A stretch of 64,000 bases of DNA from Sorghum bicolor. Lineage: Eukaryota; Streptophyta; Magnoliopsida; Poales; Poaceae. Positions 32,450-43,059 of this stretch are shown in pieces; position 1 is the first letter of the stretch; each line of letters begins with the position of its first letter. Location: the NCBI RefSeq assembly GCF_000003195.3, contig NC_012878.2, forward strand, positions 9,908,386 through 9,972,385, in the 5' to 3' direction. Below the pieces are notes generated by a model. That model ran no database searches and was not told the DNA's origin. It was given only the letters and a program-made list of their open reading frames with translations. The position numbers were made by a program, and so were the translations under genes.

Positions 32450-34276
32450 TTAATAACCTATAAGAATTCCACTTCGGCATTCATAGCTTCCAGCCAACTG
32501 ATTTATAACTAGCATAGAATCCCCGAAGATCTCAACAGCATCAGCATGAACTTCTCTCAACAACTCTAATCCCTTTATTAAAGCTTGATACTCAGCCTGA
32601 TTATTTGTTGACATGGCAACAATCGGCAAAGAGAACTCATACTTTCTTCCCCGAGGGGAAATTAATACTATGCCGATTCCTGCCCCCCGATCACATGTAG
32701 ACCCATCAAAGAACAGCGTCCAAGGTACAATTCCCAGGGCCTCCACCGCGCTGCGATGTTGAGTTACCAAATCAGCCATAATCTGCCCTTTAACAGCCTT
32801 GGCCGATTCATAACGCAGATCGAACTCTGATAGTGCCAGAATCCACTTGCCAATCCTGCCACTCATAATCGGCATGAACAGCATATATCGGACTACATCA
32901 TCCTTGCAAATAACAGTGCATTCGGCCAACAACAAGTAGTGCCTCAACTTGGTACAAGAGAAATACAAGCATAAGCACAGTTTCTCGATAGCCGAATACC
33001 TGGTCTCAGCATCAATCAACCTCCTGCTTAAATAATAAATTACACGTTCTTTCCCTTCAAACTCCTGAATCAAAGCCGAACCGATGACCATCCCATCGGT
33101 AGACAAATACAATCTGAAGGGTTTTCCTTGCTGAGGTGGAATTAGAACTGGAGGATTTACTAAATAATTCTTGATTTCGTCCAGAGCCAGCTGCTGTTCT
33201 TCTCCCCAAACAAATTCTTGATCGGCCTTTAACTTAAGAAGAGGACTGAAAGCACGAATTCTACCAGATAAATTAGATATAAATCTTCTGATAAAATTTA
33301 CCTTGCCGATCAAGGACTGGAGTTCGGTCTTGTTGGTAGGGGCCACTATCTTATTGATGGCATCGATAGATCTTCGACTTATCTCAATCCCCCTTTGATG
33401 CACCATGAAACCAAGAAATTGTCCTGCCGATACGCCAAATGCACACTTATTGGGATTCATTTTCAAACCATGCTTCCTTGTGCATTCCAACACCTTTCGC
33501 AGATCGGCAAGATGTTTTGTGAAGTCTCCAGACTTAACCACCACATCATCAATATAAATCTCTACCAGTTTACCGATGAACTCATGAAAAATAAAATTCA
33601 TGGCCCTTTGATACGTAGCACCAGCATTCTTTAGGCCAAAGGTCATGACTATCCATTCAAACAATCCGACATGACCAGGACATCTAAATGCAGTCTTTGG
33701 AATATCTTCCTCTGCCATGAATATTTGATTGTATCCTGCATTGCCATCCATAAAGCTAATGATCCGATGCCCAGCCGCGACGTCAACCAGTAGATCGGCA
33801 ACAGGCATTGGGTATCCATCCATCGGCGTAGCTTTATTGAGATTCCTGAAATCAATGCATACCCGAAGCTTCCCGTTTTTCTTGTAAACCGGAACAACAT
33901 TGGAAATCCATTCGGCATACCGACACTGCCGAATAAACTTAGCTTCAATAAGTTTGGTGATTTCGGCCTTAATATCAGGGAGGATGTTAGGATTACATCG
34001 GCGAGCTGGCTGTTGATGTGGCCGAAATCCAGACTTGATAGACAACCGATGTTCAACAATTGATCGGTCCAAACCAGGCATCTCAGTATAATCCCAAGCA
34101 AAGCAATCTTTATATTCCTTTAACAAATCAGTTAACTGTTGCTTACACTCAGAATCTAACTTAGCACTAATAAAAGTGGGTCTAGGTTTATCACCACTAC
34201 CTATGTCTACCTCTACTAGATCATCGGCCGATGTGAATCCCTGGCCTAATTTTCCATCATCGGCGAACCTATCCAT
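32450..34276 (-). CDS. Gypsy reverse transcriptase and RNase H segment of pol
   Basis: 608 codons. The RT palm motifs are FMDGNAGYNQ (catalytic Asp near 177) and YIDD (241-244). The connection and first RNase H follow (LYLSTDGMVIGSALIQE, near 385-400; the canonical acidic residue context is altered). A second RNase H-like region is near 515-600 (WTLFFDGSTCDRGAGIGIVL, NNQAEYQALIKGLELL, FGDSMLVINQL), with Asp, Glu and Asp in the expected places; this matches the archaeal-type RNase H described for Tat elements. The start overlaps the stop of the protease segment as TAATG, probably because of a lost base in a T run. Its end is a TAA just before integrase. Confidence 0.9.
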   Translation of the reverse strand: MDRFADDGKLGQGFTSADDLVEVDIGSGDKPRPTFISAKLDSECKQQLTDLLKEYKDCFAWDYTEMPGLDRSIVEHRLSIKSGFRPHQQPARRCNPNILPDIKAEITKLIEAKFIRQCRYAEWISNVVPVYKKNGKLRVCIDFRNLNKATPMDGYPMPVADLLVDVAAGHRIISFMDGNAGYNQIFMAEEDIPKTAFRCPGHVGLFEWIVMTFGLKNAGATYQRAMNFIFHEFIGKLVEIYIDDVVVKSGDFTKHLADLRKVLECTRKHGLKMNPNKCAFGVSAGQFLGFMVHQRGIEISRRSIDAINKIVAPTNKTELQSLIGKVNFIRRFISNLSGRIRAFSPLLKLKADQEFVWGEEQQLALDEIKNYLVNPPVLIPPQQGKPFRLYLSTDGMVIGSALIQEFEGKERVIYYLSRRLIDAETRYSAIEKLCLCLYFSCTKLRHYLLLAECTVICKDDVVRYMLFMPIMSGRIGKWILALSEFDLRYESAKAVKGQIMADLVTQHRSAVEALGIVPWTLFFDGSTCDRGAGIGIVLISPRGRKYEFSLPIVAMSTNNQAEYQALIKGLELLREVHADAVEIFGDSMLVINQLAGSYECRSGILIGY

Positions 34277-35448
34277 TAAAAATCTTCGTCAGAACTGACT
34301 GCCTGGATCGGTGGAATCTCGTAATCGGCAACCTTGAGAAAATCCTTCTCCCAAACTTCTCCTGAAATACACCTAGTCCTCTCATAGGTGTCCGCCTCTG
34401 CCGACGCAATAACATAAGAAGAATCTCCCGGGACAATCTCAATTTTGTCTCCTACACACTGAACCAAGCATTGGTGCATTGTAGACGGGATGCAACAATT
34501 AGCGTGAATCCAATCTCTTCCCAATAGCAAGTTGTAAGCACCCTTTCCACTGATCACAAAGAAGGTTGTCGGCAAGGTTTTGCTGCCGATGGTCAACTCT
34601 ACACATATTGCCCCCTTGACTGGAGACACGTTCCCTTCAAAGTCTTTAAGCATCATATCGGTCTTGGTCAAATCCTGATCCCCTTTCCCAAGCTTCCGAT
34701 ATACTGCATACGGCATGATGTTGATAGCAGCCCCACCATCAACTAGAATCTTGGTCATCGGCTGTCCATCAACCCTCCCTTTGACAAATAGAGCCTTGAG
34801 ATGTTGTCTTTCGTCATCGGCAGGTTTCTCGAAGATAGCTGTCATCGGATCCAGAGCCAATTGAGCTATTTGGTCGGAAAATTTCAACTCATCATCGCTA
34901 GATGGCGCAAGAAACTCCATCGGCAACATAAAGACCATGTTGACATCTGCCGATGGACCTTCCCCCTTGGGATCTGATTGCTGCTGATCTCCAGACTGAC
35001 CAGAGTTCTCGCCCTTGCTTAGCCCTTCTCGCCTTTCGCGCTGCAACCTCCTTTTCTGCGTCTTAGTTAACCCTTCTGGACACCATGGAGGAAGCGGCTT
35101 TTGCCTTGTTGCCGGGCGATAATTTTCCTTTGACTCCATCCGATGTGCATTGGCATCCCTGCAAAATATGAATTCGTCGGGAACTCGTGCATTAGCCATC
35201 TCCTCAAGTTCTTCCTGGTTCCTGGGAAGATATTGGACACGATCACCAAGCCTGTCGTGCACACTGAGTCTGCCCCCCAGCCGATCATGGACGGATGCTC
35301 TCCCTCTAATCGGCCCATCGAAGCGCCGATCATTATCACGGTAGTTCCGATCGAATCTGTCGTATCGATCATAACCGTTGCACTCAGGGCAATCTTGATA
35401 GTAGGAAGCTTGATATTCTCCTCCCAGCAATGGATGAAGAACGGACAA
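34276..35448 (-). CDS. Gypsy protease segment (gag-pol junction)
   Basis: 390 codons. Near the start CPECNGYDRYDRFDR suggests the end of a zinc-binding knuckle, followed by an arginine- and aspartate-rich linker. The aspartic protease has active-site motif ILVDGGAAINIMPY and the later LLLGRDW motif typical of retroelement proteases, which cut the polyprotein. The frame differs from both gag upstream and RT downstream by small indels, so the ATG at the start is unlikely to be a true initiation site. Confidence 0.85.
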   Translation of the reverse strand: MSVLHPLLGGEYQASYYQDCPECNGYDRYDRFDRNYRDNDRRFDGPIRGRASVHDRLGGRLSVHDRLGDRVQYLPRNQEELEEMANARVPDEFIFCRDANAHRMESKENYRPATRQKPLPPWCPEGLTKTQKRRLQRERREGLSKGENSGQSGDQQQSDPKGEGPSADVNMVFMLPMEFLAPSSDDELKFSDQIAQLALDPMTAIFEKPADDERQHLKALFVKGRVDGQPMTKILVDGGAAINIMPYAVYRKLGKGDQDLTKTDMMLKDFEGNVSPVKGAICVELTIGSKTLPTTFFVISGKGAYNLLLGRDWIHANCCIPSTMHQCLVQCVGDKIEIVPGDSSYVIASAEADTYERTRCISGEVWEKDFLKVADYEIPPIQAVSSDEDF

Positions 35449-35618
35449 TTCCAGTGATCCCTATGCCGATTCCACTCCTGTCGGCGTCTTTCTTCTTCCC
35501 GACGATAATCTTCTTGCTGGCGCCGGTACCGATCTTCTCGTTGCTGCCAAGTTTCCCGAGGCCTTCTGTGAGTTATTACAATCCCAGATCGGGGAGGCCT
35601 TCCTGAGCTGGTTCCTTC

Positions 35619-37931
35619 CTAGACCAAGCCCCTTCCTCTCGCATCGGCAGTAGTAACTTGATGCTGAGGATCCACCGATGCACTTCTTTCGGCTGCTTCT
35701 GAGGTTAAGACCTTGGCTTTTCCCTTAGCATCCAACATGTTCGTTGGGAAAGGATGTTGGTCAATCTTCATCGGCTTCTGGGTCTTGGAGTTGTCAAATT
35801 TGATTCTCCCAGATTCTATAGCCGATTGCAGTTGCTGTCTGAACACCTTGCACTCGTTAGTGTCATGAGAAGTTGCATTGTGCCATTTGCAATATTTCAT
35901 CCTCTTCAATTCTTCAGCCGATGGGATCACGTGATTAGGTGACAGTTTGATCTGCCCTTCCTGGAGCAGAAAGTCGAATATCCTATCGGCTTTAGCAGTG
36001 TCAAACGCAAATTTCTCTGGTTCTTTATGTCCAAAAGGACAAGACATCGGCTTCTTGTTTTTCACCCACTCTGCCAAGCCGATGACTGGTTCCTCATCAG
36101 AATCCGAGCTTGTTGCTTCATCAACGAACGACACCTTTTTGTTCCATGCTCTCTTGGGCTCAAACGGCTTGATGTCTTGATCAGAGATTCTTTGTACCAG
36201 ATGACTTAAGCTTTCAAACTCCTGAGATGCATATTTGTCTCTGATGTGTGGCAACAAACCCTGGAAAGCCAAATCGGCTAACTGCCGATCGTCCAGAACC
36301 AGACTATAGCACTTATTCTTGACTTCCCATATCCTCTGTACAAAACCCTCAACCGATTCATCATTACGCTGCCTTAATTTGACTAAATCGGTGATCTTCT
36401 TCTCATGGACCCCAGAAAAGAAGTATTTGTGGAACTGTTTTTCCAGATCGGCCCAAGTAATCACTGAGTTGGGAGGTAGTGATATAAACTAGGTAAAGGC
36501 CGATCTAGACAATGATGATGAGAATAGACGAACCCTTAACTCATCCCTGTTACTAGCTTCTCCGCATTGAATGATGAACCTGTTGACGTGTTCCATGGTC
36601 GACGTGTCATCCTGCCCAGAAAACTTGGTAAAATCCGGTACCTTGTACCGATGTGGAAGCGGAATCAAGTCGTATGCAGGAGGATACGGCGTCCGATAAG
36701 AGTAAGTATTGACTTTGGGTTTTATCCCGAATTGGTCTCTCATTACTTCAGCAATCTTATCAGCCCAGTACGCATCGGCATCTTGCCGATGGGGCGGTTG
36801 CGGATCAGGTGCCTGCTGATAAGCCTCCACGTGTCTGTTCGGTGCACGATCTGCACGGAACATTGGGTTGATCATCTGACCTCCAACCTGTGGACCACCA
36901 AGCTGTTGCCCGCCAATCTGCTGTTCGCTGACCTGCTGCCCGAGATTCACTGGCTGGCTAGGGATCCCCTGATTATGGAACCCGGGATAGATCTGTCCTT
37001 GCTGGAACCCTGTAACCTGGTGACTCTGTTGGGGCGTTTGCGGAAAGACTTGCTGCCCAAGCCATCCATTATTAGCGTTCATCGGCATAGGCCCTGCCGA
37101 TGACTGGTAATTGGGCATCATCATTGAATTGACATACCCTGATTGAGCCATAGACCTCTGTTGCATCAGCATCGAGTCTGCCGCTGCGTTAGGCATCTGG
37201 AACATTGGAGCTTGAGAATTCCCAGTGTAAGGTCTTGCAGTAGTAGTTGTAGTATACTGGGGACTCTGGTTCATCGGCATATTGGGAGGTGCCGATGCCA
37301 TAGGAGTCTTGCCTCTCATATCAGTCGTCTGCGATGTACTCGGCGTTGATTCTGGAGGCATGCCATAACCCCACCAGTTGGGAGGAGGAGTTAACCCTGT
37401 CATTGCCGATGCTAACAGATTTGTGGCAAGTTTAATCTGCCCATCTGAAGTCTGTGGATTAGTTGTCATCGGCGTAGACTGTCCATTGGTGACCCCCAAC
37501 GTGCTTGGCGGAACAGGAATCTCCATACCCACAGCGGCCGTAGCAGCCGATGGAGCTGTGACCACTAGCGACTTTGGCTAGTGATAAGTGGGGCCCACAT
37601 AATCCGGTGGCAGTTGTCCTTCCTTGAAAGTTCTTGCCACGGCATTGAAAACCGTATTAGACAGTACACCAGCTTGGTTGATCAAAGCACGGTTGATAGC
37701 GCTGTCAACCATCTCTTGAAGTTTGCCGGGATTGGCTTCAAAAGTAACCTGCCGAGGTGCCGGCAGTGCATCCTTCTGAATCACTTCACCGTTCCTGTTT
37801 ATGCTGAAGGACCTTAGGCATTGCTGCTTGTAATCCTCTATGGCTTTGGCAATAGCTTGCTTCTGCTCATCCTTGAGATTGGCTTCCGTCACGGGGATGA
37901 CGTTTTCTTGATCAAACTCAGAAGTCGACAT
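35619..37931 (-). pseudogene. Gypsy gag, interrupted by amber codons
   Basis: Gag forms the particle that packages element RNA. The likely start is the ATG at 37931 (MSTSEFDQENV), 23 bp inside the primer-binding site. One frame continues to 35619 with TAG codons at 37578-37580, 36489-36491 and 35619-35621. The N-terminal third ends in a proline/glutamine-rich stretch with many MN/MP pairs. The capsid-like core follows (KVPDFTKFSGQDD ... ITWADLEKQFHKYFFSG ... ESVEGFVQRIWEVKNK), then a CKWHN-HDTNEC zinc knuckle-like motif near 35870. Two of the TAGs are explained by single transitions from Trp or Gln codons. Confidence 0.85.
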
Positions 37932-37953
37932 GTTGATCTTGATCTTGAATCTA

Positions 37954-37970
37954 TCCCACCAGGCGTGCCA
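37954..37970 (-). promoter_or_regulatory. Primer-binding site
   Basis: Seven bases inside the 5' LTR the minus strand reads TGGCACGCCTGGTGGGA. The leading TGG fits the CCA end of a tRNA. I could not name the tRNA. Confidence 0.6.
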
Positions 37971-37977
37971 AAAGATG

Positions 37978-38679
37978 TGTTGGTGCAAAAGCTGGTCTGC
38001 AAACACAAGGGGCTAATACCCGATTCAAACGTTAAGGCGTGCCAGCCGATTTGTCCTTACTATCGGCAAAGGTGGTAACTCGAATACTTTAGTCCTGACA
38101 ACAGCGATGCGCCCGGATGTCACGGCTAAGAGGTACTCACGCGGAACTTGAGAACGCGCTGAGCTTAAGTCGACGAATTCCTAAGAACTCGTAATGAAAA
38201 GGAAAAAAAGGTATGACGAAGTCGTCGAAAAAGTAGATGCTGGAATATGAGTAAAAACGTGTGTTTGATTGATTGATTCTCATTACAAGGCCCTAGGGTC
38301 TATATTTATACCCTGCTCAAAAAGTTACAACCAGACACGACTAGAATTCGAATTCCAAATTACATAGAATCCGTATACAAAACGATTTAAATAACTAAGG
38401 AAAACATAAAGCTATCCCCCCGTGACAAATCGGAACATCTCCACAAACCAATCGGCAACTCCCGGACTCTCCCTCCGTATCATCAACAGACTCCCTTGTT
38501 ATAATCATCGGCAGACTTCCTTGTCGTAGCCATCGGCACAGACAAATCATCATCTACAGACTTAGTCACGTTCAATCTCTCCTTCATCGGCAACCACCCT
38601 GTAGACAAAACACCGTCGTCCTATTCTGCCGGCCTGTACTCTACCAAACATGGACACATGCTCAAAAACGGTGTCAACA
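37978..38679 (-). repeat. 5' LTR of the gypsy element
   Basis: 702 bp, same ends as the other LTR, followed by the target duplication CCTAT. It drives transcription towards lower coordinates. Confidence 0.95.
38301..38310 (-). promoter_or_regulatory. TATA box in the 5' LTR
   Basis: The minus strand reads GGGTATAAATATAG in the middle of the LTR, a strong TATA box at the expected U3/R border region. The same sequence is in the 3' LTR at 26565-26574. Confidence 0.6.
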
Positions 38680-38999
38680 CCTATGAATCAAGCAACTCTT
38701 GCCCAGAATTTGTATCTGCATCAGTGTGTGCCTGCAGACAGCTTTTGTGTTATTTCAGAACTACCAGAGCTACTCGAGTTTGGTTGCAGAATGTGTACTC
38801 GCTGGTTATCAGCTTTCATCACGTTTGCATCTAGAGATGTGTGTGTGCTGTTAATTGGCTTCCTTCTACTATGGTCAGTGCCTGCCTGCCATTCTTATGT
38901 GCTGCTGCTGTGCCTTGATCCAGGCCACCATCTATCAGACTGTGTGCTGCTACTATCTGTGACCAAGAAGCAGCACGCCTTTGAGCTTGCCATTAAACA

Positions 39000-41900
39000 A
39001 TGTGTGCACAAATCCTAGACCTCTTATCCTGGAACGTCCGCGGCTTAAATCAACAGGTTAGACGAGACACCGTCCACCAAATTTTAGCTGCAACTTCGTG
39101 CAACATTGCTTGTTTGCAAGAAACTAAACTGCACCAAATTTGCCAATTTGACGCCGCGTACCTGGGTGGGTATCGAATGCGAGAGTTTGCATACAAGCCG
39201 GCCTCGGGGCCATCCTCTGGAATGAATGTCGAGTAAGCTGCACCAGCATTCTCGTTGGAGAGTTTCATATCACGGCAAGCGTCTACCTAAAAGACACAAA
39301 CGTCTCCTTTGGGCTTATGGTGGTGTACGGACCATCACATCGTGCGGACAAATTATGCTTCCTAAACGAAATTAAAGATTTGAAGCTAGCACAGGGGGTG
39401 AGATGGCTAATCATGGGCGACTTCAATCTCATTTATAAAGCAACACACAAGAGTAACAGGAACTTGAGCCCGCGTCTCATGCGACATTTCCACGAAGCGC
39501 TAGATGATTGTGACCTCTCTGAGATCACCTTGCAAAACCAGAAGTTCACGTGGAGCAATGAGCGACGACAACCCACAATGGCTAAACTTGACCGTTTCTT
39601 TTGTAACACAGAGTGGGATGCTACTTTCAATAACCACGTTCTGAATGCGTTGTCGACTTCACTCTCGGATCATTGCCCACTGCTGCTCTCAAACCAGTCG
39701 GGTCCCAGAAGGCCAAACACGTTCAAATTTGAAAATTATTGGGCCAAACTTACTGGGTTCAAAGAAGTAGTCAAGCGTGCCTGGGACACTCCAACCACAC
39801 ACTACGAGCCGTTCCACGTCCTGTACCACAAGCTGCACTATACTGCACAAAAGTTGAAAATATGGAGCAAGGAAATTGTTTCAGACGCAAAAAATCTTTT
39901 CTTCATGGCGCAAGAGGTGATCCTAAGGCTTGATATTGCCCAAGAAAATAGAGAATTGATGCCTACTGAGGAGCTTCTACGAGCAAAACTAAAGAAAAGA
40001 GTACTCGGCCTAGCTGTGATCGAGCGAGCGAGGTGCAGACAAGCATCTAGACTAACGACCATCAGATTGGGAGATGCCAACACGAAATTCTTCCACCGAA
40101 AAGTTAATGCAAGAAGAAGGAAAAATCATATCCAACGGTTGAGAAACGGCCATGGTTGGGCAATAAACCATGATGATAAAGCTCGGGTGATACAGGAGCA
40201 TTTCCTAGACTTCATGAAACATCCACCTCAGCAGCAGCTTGACATTAACTGGGAGGTGCTGCAGCTACCGACACATGATCTCAGCGAGCTTGAGGTGCTC
40301 TTTTCTGAGGAGGAAATAAAAAACGTTATGCACCAAATGCCGACAGATAAAGCCCCAGGGCCTGGGCCTGATGGATACACAGGAATCTTCTTCAAATCCT
40401 GTTGGGATATTATTAAGGCGGATGTTGTTAGGGCTGCAAATACATTCTACTCGCTGCGGACACGCAACCTAGACATCTTAAATTCAGCCAATGTGGTTCT
40501 AATTCCGAAAAAAGATGGTGCTGAGTCCATTACTGATTTCCGGCCTATTAGCTAGATTCATTCCTTCACCAAAATTATTGCCAAGTTGTTGGCGCTACGC
40601 CTAGCACCACACATGAGCTCCATCATATCCACAGCGCAAAGTGCTTTCATCAAAAGAAGAAGCATACATGATAACTTCATGTCGGTCCGAAACGCAGCAA
40701 GAAGATACCACAACTCCAAACTTCCAACTCTATTCATCAAGCTTGACATTACAAAGGCGTTTGACTCTATGATATGGGAATATCTATTGAATCTGCTAAA
40801 GAAATTAGGTTTCCCTGCTCGATGGCGAGATTGGATTGCGGCGCTCCTCTTCACTTCCTCCACGAGGGTGCTGCTGAATGGCATTCCAAATGCACCGATC
40901 AAGCATGGTAGAGGGCTACGGCAAGGAGATCCCCTATCGCCTTTGCTATTCGTCATAGCAATGGAGCCTCTACAAAAATTGCTCCATCTAGCAACAGAAA
41001 AGGGTTATCTCTCTAGGCTAAGGGGAAGAACGACACAACTAAGGGTGTCGATGTATGCCGATGATACAACAATCTTCATTAAGCCAACAAGGAAGGACAT
41101 GCTAGCATTGGCTGATCTCCTCACGTGCTTTGGCGAGGCTTCAGGATTAAAAACAAATTTCTAGAAATCAACAATTATCCCGATCCGATGCGAAGGATTG
41201 AACCTAAACAACATTCTGGCTGGCTCTCCTACGGAGATCTCTTGCTTCCCAATCAAATATCTTGGATTGCCACTGACGGTGAAACGCCTAAAGCGAGTGG
41301 ATTTCCAGCCGTTGGTGGACAAAGCACTTAGCAAGCTCAACCTCTGGAATGGGCGCCAAGTCAACCCCGCAGGCCGCTTGACCTTGGTTAAGGCAGTCCT
41401 TACATCACAAGCAGTGTACTTCCTCACATCTTTGCGTGCCCCAAAGGAAACACTCAAGGACATAGATCGACAAAGGAAGAAGTTCCTCTGGGCGGGATCC
41501 GAGGCGCTGACTGGAGGAAAGTGTAAGGTAAACTGGCCTCGATCAGCAAGACCCAAATATTCTGGAGGCCTAGGCATTCTCCATCTTGGGAAGTTTTGCG
41601 AGGGCCCTCAGAATGCGATGGCTGTGGAGGGGCTGGTTCGCAGACACTGACAGACCTTGGGAAGGACAAGAAACACCGTGCAACAAAGTAGACAAGCTCC
41701 TCTTTGCGGCTTCCACAACGCTCACAATTGGAAATGGGGAACGAGCGTCATTCTGGAAGAGTGCATGGCTAAATGGCCAGCGCCCCTGTGATGTAGTGCC
41801 ACATCTTTACTCTATTTTCAAGAGAAAAAACAGAACGCTGCATCAAGCTCTCCTCGACAACAATTGGATACGTGACATCAGCCTACAACATCCAAGCTTT

Positions 41901-42571
41901 TCTGCCCAGCACTTTGTTGAGTACATGCATCTGTGGCAAGAGGCCAGGCGCATCACGTTGAGAATAGGGACGCTAGATACCCTCACATGGAAATTTCAGA
42001 AAAATGGTGACTACTCCGCTTCGTCAGCCTACCACGCCCAGTTTATAGGCACAACTCGCAATAATTTTGAAACCATTATTTGGAAGGCATGGGCGCTGCC
42101 TAATGCAAATTCTTCAGCTGGCTTGCCATACAAAACCGAATTTGGACTGTTGACAGATTGCAAGCACGAAATTGGCCAAACCAAAGGATCTGCCCTCTAT
42201 GTAGACTACATGTAGAAACGAGCTTGCACCTTTTCAAAGATTGTAGGTTCACGAAACGTCTGTGGAGTGAAATCGCCTTTTGGACAGCAAACCATAATTT
42301 GCAGCCAAATGCTTGGCCACCTAGCGACACCCTAGAGGGGTGGTGGACAGCCATATCAGATGTGCCTAGTGTAAACAAGAGAGGCCTCCGGTCGATTATC
42401 ATCCTAATTTGTTGGGAAATTTGGAAGGAAAGAAATGCTAGAATTTTCCAACGAGCGGAGTCCACAAACTTGGGGGTTCTCCAAAAGATCAAAGAGGAGG
42501 TGAGAGTGTGGATCATGACAGGAGCAAAGCACCTGGACAATTTCGTAAATCACCACCGTCTACAGTTTTGA
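39000..42571 (+). pseudogene. LINE ORF2: endonuclease, reverse transcriptase, zinc-binding domain
   Basis: ORF2 nicks target DNA and copies the RNA there. In order: an apurinic-type endonuclease (LSWNVRGLNQ, CLQETKL, WLIMGDFNLIY, SDHCPLLL), a reverse transcriptase (KAPGPGPDGYTG, LIPKKDGAESITDFRP, FIKLDITKAFDS, GRGLRQGDPLSPLLF, and YADD at about 41056), and a zf-RVT domain (CPLCRLHVETSLHLFKDC). Lesions: frameshift near 39205, TAG at 40553-40555, TAG at 41162-41164, frameshifts near 41600 and 42103. All key motifs are still readable, so decay is moderate. Confidence 0.9.
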
Positions 42572-43059
42572 TTGACACTTCTGTATATATATTTTTTCTC
42601 TCCTTTCACCCTTTGCGGGTGCTGCTTTTTTCGTGTTTGTATTTTGCCTGTCTTGGCACTCTCCTCTTTTTAATATAGCAGGCAGCTCTCCTGCCGATTC
42701 GTTTCAAAAAAAATATGCTTCCTTGTGTATCTAATTAATCTTGGCCTTATTTGGCGCATATTATACTTTTTAAACCAACTTTTTGAAATCTTAAGTGTTT
42801 TGCCACTTCTTGAAAAAGATACTTCATAAAAAGCTGCATGATGTTTGTCACATTTTCTCTTTTATCTTTTTCTCATGAGCAGTGACATGTTAGCGACCGT
42901 AACAGAAGAGCAACATTAGCCGAAGTCACTGCAACCAAACCATGCTCTCTTCTCTTTGCTTTTTTCTTTGGTAGGTGGACATGATAATGGGCACACCCTT
43001 GGACCGGTTCTTGACAATCATCTTCTTCACTCCTCTAATCAATTCCATCACTTCATCAG

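Larger units (their letters stand above)
26242..38679 (-). mobile_element. Full-length Ty3/gypsy (Tat-like) LTR retrotransposon, 12.4 kb
   Basis: Two 702-bp LTRs, a 5-bp duplication CCTAT (26237-26241 and 38680-38684), a primer-binding site, a polypurine tract, and gag, protease, reverse transcriptase, RNase H and integrase in gypsy order, all on the minus strand. A second RNase H-like region before the integrase and an extra gene in antisense between pol and the 3' LTR point to the Tat clade. The extra gene (27599-30887) encodes a plant mobile domain protein. Hexamer GCCGAT/ATCGGC saturates the whole element. All long frames carry stops or frameshifts, so this copy is not autonomous as read. 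Confidence 0.93.
22652..42713 (+). mobile_element. LINE (L1-like non-LTR retrotransposon), split by two insertions
   Basis: The LINE pieces are about 22652-22963, 25308-26241 and 38680-42713. Joined, they give the C-terminal part of ORF1, an inter-ORF region and a nearly complete ORF2, then a 3' tail ending TTTCAAAAAAAA at about 42713. The 5' end is truncated and its exact start is uncertain. The first gap is element X-C (duplication ACGAC), the second the Ty3/gypsy element (duplication CCTAT); both sit where the LINE reads continuously across the junction. I could not find a target duplication for the LINE itself. Confidence 0.85.
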
